NCBI GenBank assembly: GCA_965214995.1
Contig: CBDCCT010000002.1
Coordinates: 372,001-436,000, forward strand
Reading direction: 5' to 3'
DNA: 64,000 bases
Source: CBDCCT01 sp965214995
GTDB taxonomy: Bacteria > Deinococcota > Deinococci > Deinococcales > Trueperaceae
How positions within the stretch are numbered: position 1 is the first letter of the stretch; each line of letters begins with the position of its first letter. The notes beneath the pieces were generated by a model, which saw only the letters and a program-made list of their open reading frames with translations, made no database searches and had not been told where the DNA came from. Positions 55,967-64,000 of the stretch are shown piece after piece. Made by a program: the position numbers and the translations under genes.

Positions 55967-57924
55967 TCAGGTCCCATACTGCCGTACCAAACCCGCCACC
56001 TTCTGCGCCAAGTCATCCGCCTCCCCCCTCGTCGCGGCCTCCGCGTAGACCCGCACCGCATCTTCCGTCCCGCTTGCGCGCGCAAACGCTCTGCCCTGCT
56101 TGTACTTGCCCACCAACGCATCGATGCCCTCCTGCGCGCCGACGGGGCTCTCGAGCCTGCGCTCGGCATCAACTGCCCTGAAGATATTCCGGTCCGCGAC
56201 CTCGACGCGCACGAGCCGGTTCGGCAGGTCGACGTAGTTGTTCAGCCACTCCTGCAGGCTCCAGGCCTTGTGCGCGAGGATGAGCTCGACGAGGAGCAGG
56301 TCGGAAAAGGCGTCGCCGACGGCCTGGTTGATCAGCTCCGTCGTTGCCTGCAGCGCGTCGAGCGCCGTCTTCTGCGCGGGCGACATGGGCTCGTGCGTGG
56401 CGATGGCTTTCAGCGCGGTGGCGGAGAAGAGCACGGTGCCGTGGCCGTTGGCTTCAAAGTAGACGCCAACGTCAAAGCGCGCGGCCGCGTGGTGGAGATG
56501 CTTCACGCCCGTCGGCGTGCAGATGATGGGCAGACTCAGGTTCTTGCTGATGTACTCCGTGCTCGCGCCGTTTGCGTATGCCGTCTGGACGACGCCGATG
56601 GTGATGGAGTCGCCCAGGCCGGCTTGTCGGCTCAGGTCGCCGAGAAAGGAGGCTGCCAGGGTGGCGATGCGGTCGCCGTCCAGGAGACAGAACTTGGAGT
56701 CGCTGTCGACAAAGTAGTAGACGATGCGGTCGGCATCGCCGTCGAGAGAGGCGCACCGTTCTAGTTGGGTGATGCTGGAAGCGGGAGGCGCTCGTTGGTT
56801 GGTTTTGACAAAGTCTGCTCCGCACTAAAATGCTTGTCAGGCTTTTGGATATTGTTAGTTAATCAGAAGGCTAAGTCGTACCTGGCTGTTAAGGCTATCT
56901 GGCTGGTGGACGTTGTCGTTCACTATCCTGATCTCAACACCTCCCTCGCTCAGACTTGGTAGATGGCGAGTCAACTCCTTTAGCTTTGGACCGCCGATTC
57001 CATTCGCGCAGTCGACAGTAACATGACCTTGTGCCTTGTGCCCATTCATGGCCTGAGCAAAAGCAGTACCCAGCTTCTTGTAATAACCTTCCTCAGTCGG
57101 CACACCATAATCGTACTGAGTGCCTTTCATGTTTATGCAGCGCACGATATAGTGCAGTTGCGGTGTGGTCAGTAGCTTGTAATCAGTATATTCTGCACCT
57201 GTAGCTTTTAACGAGTCGACGAGGCACGCTACAAGAGTAGAGCCTGAGGAGCGTGTATCTCGGGCGTAGATGACTCTCGCTGGATCATCCAGGTTTATCT
57301 TCATGCTCGAAGCTAGTTTCGTGTATATCTCGACAAGCTCGTCCTCCGTGCTAGCATTCGCGAGAGTGGTAGCATGTGTTTCCCAGGAGGCCTAGAGATT
57401 TTCGTCTTAATGAAGGTTTTTGGGAAGTTAACTTATGAAGGTTTCGTTGTATCTACCTCCAGCATTTCACCCTACCAGAAAAGTTTAGCGTAATGGTGTC
57501 TTCATAGTGAACAGGCCAATGATGCTGAATATATACCATAGGATCCACAAGCTTCACTCCGTTGTCTTCGGGCGGATTGTGACTTGCGGTTATCATCACA
57601 CCAACTGTCTGGCCACTCAGCTTTCGAGATCTTAGCGTTGCCAGAAGTCCAACTCGGAAGACAACCGAGTCGAGCAGGTTTCTAAGTAAGAAAGACGTCA
57701 GCTATGACAACGGTATAATGATATGACAGGACGTGATGAAGCTTCTCAAGTTAGAAATCGTACGCTTTCATTCTAAACTGACGAGACATCATGAGCAATC
57801 TGTACACAGCTGATAGAAGACTTTCACTTTGAACAATACTTACTCCGGCAGTTCCATATTGAAATGTCCTCTCAGGCTTCGGATACTTGGCCGAAGCCTT
57901 GACTATCTGATCTTTATGGGCCAT
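55967..57924 (-). CDS. PCM1: Phosphoacetylglucosamine mutase
   Basis: Interconverts GlcNAc-6-P and GlcNAc-1-P for UDP-GlcNAc and thus chitin, N-glycans and GPI anchors. Exons 57924-57844, 57777-57764 (14 nt), 57681-57537, 57471-57457 (15 nt), 57391-56882 and 56824-55967; 540 aa. KYPKPERTFQYGTAG + FRMK(A) + NLLDSVVFRVGLLATLRSRK, then catalytic MITASHNPPEDNGVKLVDPM (phospho-Ser), GEMLE, ASWETHATTLANAS. Mg site DGDADRIVYYFVD, sugar loop FEANGHGTVLFS, phosphate loop ARASGTEDAVRVYAEAATRG. Without the two small exons FRMKA and GEMLE, which the family conserves, would be lost. The last exon is much richer in GC than the earlier ones. Confidence 0.96.
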
Positions 57925-58240
57925 TGTAGGCTTGGGATCTTCTTAAAAAAATTTATTACTAAAGTAAAGACAGGATGAGTATTTCTATAATGAAAGTTAA
58001 GCATGAGATGGAAATGCAGGGAAAGCAGTCCACTGCATCTCCTGGTGGGGTCTCTCAGCCCTACCCGCCAGTTTGACCTCTTGGCGCTTGTGAGTCTATT
58101 CGGACTAGCTCAGAAAATAAATATGGCATTGAAAAATTGTAATGAAAAGAGTTGTTACAATACGCCTGGCCCGCTCATTTGGAAGCTTTCTACAGCATCA
58201 ATCATTCACTGTGTGATTAACAGTCGAGCCCTCATCAGGC
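57925..58240. promoter_or_regulatory. Divergent promoter PCM1 / MRPL28
   Basis: 316 bp between start codons of head-to-head genes. No named element. An open frame from 58003 that runs over the MRPL28 start is out of frame with it. Confidence 0.45.
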
Positions 58241-58868
58241 ATGAGTGTAGTCCGCTGGAGTCACGATGCTCTGATAAGGACGGTATTCTCATCATGTCGC
58301 CAGCCGTGCCGCAGACAACGCCTCTCGCAGAACCTCTCATCTCCTCAAGACCATGTACGCCGACAAGCCATCTTCCAACAAACAGCAGCTTTCTCAACCT
58401 CCCCGACTCTTCAGAAGCGCAAGAAGGGAGCTCAAAAGCAAGACCCGCGAATACGTATGGAATTAAAAGAAACATTGACATTCTGGCTGAGTCGCACTAT
58501 TCTGACTATTAAATACAGGAAGCATCCGCTATCATCTTAAACACTACAAAATTCCAAGACCTCTGCGCTTCTCACGTCTCCGCGCCCTCCGACACTGGAC
58601 TATTCATCGCGCATGGCAGCTCTACCAACACAAGCGACGCAAGGCTCAGGAGCTTGAGCTGGAAAGACTGTACAATAGCATGGCGGAGGCCTGTGAGGTC
58701 CTCAGGCTTAAAGAGGACGATGGCAATGGTGACAAAGAGGCAGGGAGGTTGTATAGAGCGGCGATGCAGAAGCAAGGGATATGGAGAGGCTTTCCGATTG
58801 AGTATGCAAAGTGTCAGACCGATTATCCGTCAAAGGAAGGCTGGAATCATGAGTGGCAGAGGAGCTAA
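58241..58868 (+). CDS. MRPL28: Mitochondrial ribosomal protein mL40 (MRPL28)
   Basis: Large-subunit protein of the mitochondrial ribosome, 187 aa. Exons 58241-58454 and 58519-58868, 64-nt intron at R|S in PRIRSIRYHLKHYKIPRPLR. The N-terminus is a presequence (MSVVRWSHDALIRTVFSSCR, later AAFSTSPTLQKRKKGAQKQD, with a typical FSTS cleavage area). Core FSRLRALRHWTIHRAWQLYQ is the strongest family block, followed by ELELERLYNSMAEACEVLR and GRLYRAAMQKQGIWRGFPIE with YPSKEGWNHEW at the end. The family is basic RNA-binding. Confidence 0.92.
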
Positions 58869-59166
58869 ATCGTTATTTTTTGCAAGCGTGCAGTATATAT
58901 AGTTATTTTTTCAAGGCATTGACAAGCTCCAGTCTCTGGAGAAGTATGTGTTGATAGTGTTTTGATGATGCTCTGGCATCTTGTACATTATTAGATTAAT
59001 TATGGTAATAATAAAAACCGCTGGAGTTTTCTCTCAAGAGCCAAACAAAGTACAACCCTTAAATTGCGGAAAGAGACAACAGATGAAAGACTCCCAACAA
59101 ACACCGTATCATGCAATAGTGTGTATTTTGCAGCCAACGCCCATATCATCATTAATCACTAATAAT

Positions 59167-60121
59167 TCACATAATCATACAACAGCCGCGTTTCTTGTCG
59201 ACAGCAAGAAGTGCAGACCTGGTCGCAGCTTCAAAAACATCGTCGACGCCTTCGCCCGTCAGCGAGGAGCACTCAAGGTACTTCCTCGCGCCGATGATTT
59301 CCTTCGTGTCGTTGCCGGCCTTTGGCGTCGTAAATTTGAGCGACTTCTTTCTCATGTCTTCTTGCGCGTCTGGATTATCGCGGAGATCTTTCTTCAGTCC
59401 TACAAGAATGATGGGTACATCTGGACATAGCCGTCGTGCCTCTTCGGACCACTTGTCTTTCACGTTATTCAGAGAATCAGGCGAATCGACAGAGAAGCCG
59501 ATGAGAATCACGTTGGCGGCGGAGTATGCCAACGGTCTTAGTCTCTCGTAATCTTCCTGACCCGCTGTGTCCCACAGTGCCAGTTGTACCAATTTGCCGT
59601 CCACTCTACAGTCTGTCACGTAATTCTCGAACACGGTGGGAACCTATATTAGTTCATCTCCGTTAGTTGAAGCTAACACACGAAAAGCTTTCTTTAGCGA
59701 AATGAAACCAGCTATACTGACGTATGTCTAAAGTTTTCGTTAGCAAGAGGTAGAGGATATAGTTGTTAGACAACTTACGGCCGGGAAGAAACCCAATGTG
59801 AAAACGCTGAGTAGGCTGGTTTTTCCACAGGCACCATCACCAATAATTACAAGCTTCCTGTTACGTATGTGTAAGCGAATACTAAGATTAATACACGACT
59901 TTCAGATACGCAAACACGCTTTGATACAAATAGTGTCTTAGTATATCGTGTTGATAGCGGATTTGAGTGGCGCATTCAAATGCATCCAGGAAGAAGGAGT
60001 GTGTCGAAGGAGAATTATCTCTTTGATAGCTGCTTTACACAATCCCAGCGCTGAGAAGAAAACGATCTGAAGAATTCAATATAGCATACCTGCGCATCAC
60101 AGCTGCATCATGCTGCGACAT
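59167..60121 (-). CDS. RHO1: Rho GTPase, RHO1 type
   Basis: Small GTPase that activates glucan synthase and protein kinase C in cell-wall control. Exons 60121-60090, 59857-59779, 59727-59722 (6 nt) and 59643-59167; 197 aa. G1 GDGACGKTSLL (17-27), switch I FFPATYVPTVFENYVTDCRV, G3 LWDTAGQEDYERLRPLAYS, G4 LVGLKKDLR, G5 CSSLTGEGVDDVFEAATRS, and CaaX end KKRGCCMIM (Met suggests mixed prenylation). The two residues TY of switch I come from a 6-nt exon; without it the loop would be two residues short of all relatives. Loop after ALKKDLR has TTPKAGNDTKEIIGARKYL, as in fungal Rho1. Confidence 0.93.
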
Positions 60122-61047
60122 GGTTGAAAGAACTTTTCAGACACCAGTTGTCTGTGGATACTCTGTAAACACTTGTCTCACACGTCTCTGTCTTGTAGGC
60201 ACAAGTTCTTTGTACTTTAAGTCAACGTCGCCCAGGACTCAAAGCGGACTCTTAAATTATCATCGGCAGAAGGCACAGACGCGTGTAAAATCGTACAAGA
60301 GTTGAACGGAGACCGCAAAAATGCTGAGTAGCGACGGCAATCTAGATAAGATTGTATTGTTGCTGTATTATGAATAAGAAAACGGTATCGCCCGCGCCGT
60401 TTCACGATAGAAGATGTCGTAAAGTCGAAAATTCGATTGCAATCTGGTAAGTTCTGTCATAAACCTGTCCGGACAAGTTTAGAAGAGCTTATGATGAAAG
60501 AAGGTTCTTTGGCTCTCAATTGATGATAGAATGTAAGATATCAGCCCTGAATGGAATTGCAACGGGGCATATAGAAGACTATAGGGAAAGAATAGAGGAA
60601 ATCCGGAAGAAGCAGGGAGAGCTGTGTTTCAGGTGGGGAGAGTGACAGGCACAAGTTGGTTAATACAAAGCATCGATACACTAGTCCCCTTTGGGCCGTA
60701 ATTTACCTCGTGTCGAAACGCTGCCTTTAAGTCTCACCATTAACAGTCTACAAAGATTGTATTGAACCTCATCAATGAACCACTACTTCTTTTATTCTTC
60801 AAGAGAATAGCATCTTAATCCACAATATCTACATTGACACGCTTTCTCTATTCTGTCTGATGAGAGAGACCGACTGGAACGTGGACGACGACAAAGAAGA
60901 GGGATCTAATTTAGCCCTTTCGATCTGTCTTTGCAACCATTCCTCAACTTTATTTCCTTCCATCCTACTCTCTACCACTCGTTCGACATAGCAAATCATT
61001 TTGTTCTTGTCCCACATCAAGCTTAACACTTATAAAACCTCTCAGAA
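60122..61047. other. Divergent promoter RHO1 / NST1
   Basis: 926 bp. No gene. The region around 60780-61020 is pyrimidine-rich on the plus strand and probably the NST1 5' leader. Confidence 0.45.
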
Positions 61048-64000
61048 ATGGCACAGAGTTTTAAACAAGCACCTACGCCTGCAAATTCGGATCCAGTTTC
61101 AAGAAATGGAGCTGTTACAACGAGCAGCATTCCTGGACCTCCCGGCGTGAATCGGAAAAAGGCAAAACGACGCGCAAAACAAGCTGCTCGCCAGGCCGCA
61201 GAGAAGAGCCTCAAGTCGTCAGAACATGAGTCAGAGACTTTCGAAGACCCTTCAGGTCACAGTGACACTCAAGTTCATCCTTCGCAGCAAGGAGGAACGC
61301 GACCAATTGCTGAATATTCTGATAAGGGGCTGGATGATGGAAACTATTACGAGTATACAAACGGTGATAGGACTTATCTGTCGGAGGAAGACGAGAGAGA
61401 CCAGGATTATCAGTCATATGATTATTCGGCAGGTGATACGAATGGACGTTACATAAATGATTACACATCTCCTGAAAGTAACAAAAAGTCTAAAAAGAAG
61501 AAGAAGAGCAAGCCCAATCAGGAGCAACATGGGGTTCACGGTCGTGATATGAGAATTGCGGTTAATTCGTTACCGCCGCCGCCACCGTTACCTCCTTCGA
61601 ATATTCCGAACTCTAACTTTCGCTCCGGGCACAGAAACTCCAAAGACCAGATCTGGAATACGTCGACTCAAGAGGAACGCGAGAGAATAAAGGATTTTTG
61701 GTTGTCTCTTGGCGAAGAGGATCGAAAATCCCTGGTCAAAATCGAGAAGGAAGCCGTGCTGAGGAAGATGAAGGAACAACAAAAGCATACCTGTAGCTGT
61801 ACAGTATGTGGCCGGAAGCGAACTGCCATTGAGGAAGAGTTGGAAGTACTGTATGATGCCTACTACGAAGAACTCGAACAATATGCAAACCACCAACAAG
61901 TCTTGGATGACACAACCTTTGTTCCTCAAATTCCTGGACGATTTGGTAGAAGGAAATTCTCTCCAGGCCGAATGCCTGCATTGGTTTCACCGCTGGAATC
62001 AAAAGCAGGTGTGCATGACCTTGCCGATCTTGAGGATGAAGGTGATGAGGAAGAAGGTGATGAGGAGTACGATGCTGGTTACGATGACGAAGATAGTGAT
62101 GATGGAAGTCACGGACCATTGAGAGGACCAGCAGCAGACTTTTTTACTTTTGGTAACAGTTTAACTGTGAAAGGTATTACTTTCGTACAGCATAATGCTT
62201 AACCGCTGTTTCATGATATTGACACCTCTTTAGGTGGTATTCTAACAGTTGCCGACGATCTGCTCAAAAATGACGGAAAGAAATTCATTGAAATGATGGA
62301 ACAGCTAGCTGAACGTCGAATGCAAAGAGAGGAAGAAGCACAATTTGCCGCCAATGGTTTAGCACCGCCAACATTACCAAACGCACATGGCCATAATCAC
62401 GAACCGCTGCCAGAAGACGACGAAGACTTCGAGGACGAAGAAGAGTATGACAGTCAGGATGAAGAGTATGATGATGAAGAAGATGAGCCTGTAAGTATAG
62501 TTGAGAAGGATACATTTGTCATGTTACTAATAAATTCCCCTAGGACACAATGACCGAAGAACAACGTATGGAAGAGGGTCGGAGAATGTTTCAGATCTTC
62601 GCAGCGCGAATGTTTGAGCAACGTGTACTGACTGCATACCGAGAGAAAGTTGCGCACGAGCGTCAGCAGAAGTTACTGGAGGAGCTGGAAGAAGAGTCAC
62701 GACTGGACGAGGTGCGGGAAGCAAAAAAGGCACGTGATGCTCAGAAGAAGAAGGACAAGAAAAAGCAGCAGCAGCAGATGAAGGCCGAAGAACGAGCAAG
62801 AAAGGAGGCTGAAAAAGCTGCCGAAGAAGCTGCCGCCAAAGCACTAGAAGAGAAGAAGCAAGAGGAGCAAAGAAAGAAGAAGGAAGAGCAGAGGAAAAAG
62901 AAGGAAGCTGAGCGTAAGGCACAGGAAGAGGAGAAGCAAAAGAAAGAAGTGGAAAAACAGCGGCGCTTACAAGAACGAGATAGACAGCAAGAAGCGGAGC
63001 GAAAACAACGTGAGCAGAGGCTTGCTGAAAGGAAAGTACGTGAAGAAGCAAGGAAGAAAGAACGTGAGCTGAAAGAGGTTCGAGAGAAAGAGGTCAAGCA
63101 AAAGGAAGCCAAGGAGAGAGAGATACGGGAGAAGAAGGAAAAGGACGCAAAAGTGAAGGCTGATAGAGAGGCAAAGGAACGCGTGAAGAAAGAAAAGTTG
63201 CTTAATGCGAATCAAGAGGCATCAAATATCTCAAGGAAGCGATCGCAACCTGCCCTACCAGCTACGCCAGGACTATCTCTGAAGGCTACCTCAAGCGGCG
63301 CGCCGTCTCCTCATGTTCAAGTTGCAACGCCAGCGATACCAAAAGCACCAACACCAGTAAAACCACGTCAAAATTCGCATCAGGGCTCTCACACCTCTTC
63401 TCCCAACACTCCAAATGCAGCACCAGGTGTTATGAAGCCAATGTCGCCGCAAGACGTGACGCTACAGCAACAGCAGCAGCAGCCGCAGTTGCAACCACTA
63501 CAGCAACAACAAATTCCGGCACATTTGAAGGTCAGACAGCCGCTTGCTGCGAATCCAAACATATCGCAGAACATGCCTCTTTTACATCATCCCCAGCCGT
63601 CTTCTCCGATACAGCTTATATCGCCTCCAACTGGTGCCCAGCCCAGCTTACCTGCCGGAATGACCGGTTTGCATACAAATTTGGCTGCTCATCAGCAACA
63701 TGGCCAAGCTAATTTTATTCCAAATGCTGTTCCTCGGGCGCAGATGGGCGTTAATCCGATGCCTATATTTCCTCAGCAAGCACCTGTGGGCAATCAACTC
63801 CGGACTTTCTCTGGTCAAGCCGGAATACCGGGCCAGCACGCGGGTATGAATGCATTTGGCATGGTGCCGCAAAGTAGAGGCTTTCCGCTTGATGGTCCAC
63901 CGGCTCTCTCACCCACAAGCCATGGTGTAGGTATGGGTAATGTTATCCAAAACTTTGGCATCACAAGGGATACAATGTCATCTCATTCGAGACAACACTC
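61048..64000 (+). CDS. NST1: NST1-type stress response protein, 3' end outside window
   Basis: Homologue of yeast Nst1, a salt-tolerance and P-body-associated factor; molecular role unclear. Exons 61048-62173, 62234-62490 and 62544 to beyond 64000. N-terminus MAQSFKQAPTPANSDPVSRN, then basic VNRKKAKRRAKQAARQAAEK. Core domain: QEERERIKDFWLSLGEEDRK, SLVKIEKEAVLRKMKEQQKH with TCSCTVCGRKRTAIEEELEV (CxCxxC), LYDAYYEELEQYANHQQ, then acidic DEEEGDEEYDAGYDDEDSDD, DDLLKNDGKKFIEMMEQLAE, MTEEQRMEEGRRMFQIFAAR, and a very long Lys/Glu helix of the KKxxEE type. After residue about 760 the protein is Gln/Pro-rich. In frame to the last base. Confidence 0.93.

Noticed and set aside
56270..56764. Plus-strand open frame of 164 codons opposite PCM1
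   Set aside because: High GC of the real exon lowers stop frequency on the other strand; translation shows no family features.
58003..58512. 169-codon plus-strand frame over the MRPL28 start
   Set aside because: Different frame from the conserved mL40 sequence, which starts at ATG 58241 and continues correctly through an intron.
1..64000. tRNA or other structured RNA genes
   Set aside because: I scanned for B-box-like GGTTCGAATCC sequences with paired arms and found none convincing; covariance search would be needed to exclude small RNAs.

Overview
This window is nuclear DNA from a filamentous ascomycete (Pezizomycotina). The evidence is protein-coding genes on both strands broken by many short introns (41-110 nt for most, GT...AG, often with a CTGAC/CTAAC-like branch sequence), AT-rich gene-free spacers, TTAGGG-type telomeric repeats, and fungal-type proteins such as NCA2, SLT11, NST1, MZM1, ERG6 and ERG25. 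I cannot fix the class or genus. I see no tRNA or rRNA gene, no CRISPR array, no operon and no biosynthetic or defence cluster. Nearly all genes are conserved housekeeping genes. I rebuilt exons by hand from splice signals, reading phase and family alignment from memory. Apart from the two genes cut by the window ends, every multi-exon model adds up to a whole number of codons.

Layout. 1-3350: 3'-truncated CDK11/PITSLRE-type kinase (-), then an NDUFAF7/MidA-type mitochondrial methyltransferase (+). 3351-6513: gene-poor spacer with one doubtful small Cys protein. 6514-20523: six minus-strand genes or spacers, namely TRM1 tRNA methyltransferase, an NAD(P)-binding SDR protein, SEC4-type Rab GTPase, NCA2 and an SRPK kinase. 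20524-31065: IMH1-type GRIP golgin (-), LNP1/lunapark (+), an AP-1-like bZIP factor (-) and ERG25 (-). 31066-39655: leucine-rich repeat protein (-), coiled-coil protein of unknown function (+), ADE2 (+), ribosomal protein eL13 (+). 39854-46463: Golgi pH regulator/GPR89 homologue (-), an APH-fold kinase-like protein (-), an orphan ORF (+), and a 338-bp non-autonomous transposon (MITE) carrying telomeric repeats. 46464-55194: universal-stress-domain protein (-), zuotin ZUO1 (-), MZM1 (+), SLT11 (-), ERG6 (+), PDB1 (+). 55967-64000: PCM1 (-), MRPL28/mL40 (+), RHO1 (-), NST1 (+, runs off the right end).

Shared themes. Several products act in one compartment or pathway: mitochondrial complex assembly (NDUFAF7, MZM1, NCA2, MRPL28, PDB1), ergosterol synthesis (ERG25, ERG6), secretion and Golgi/ER (SEC4, IMH1, GPHR, LNP1) and the cell wall (RHO1, PCM1). 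They are scattered, so I read this as chance rather than a cluster. The most unusual things are in gene structure and mobile DNA: a 6-nt internal exon in RHO1, 14- and 15-nt exons in PCM1, a 21-nt exon inside the HRD motif of the CDK, a start codon split by an intron in ERG25, and the MITE whose inverted arms end in CCCTAA repeats.
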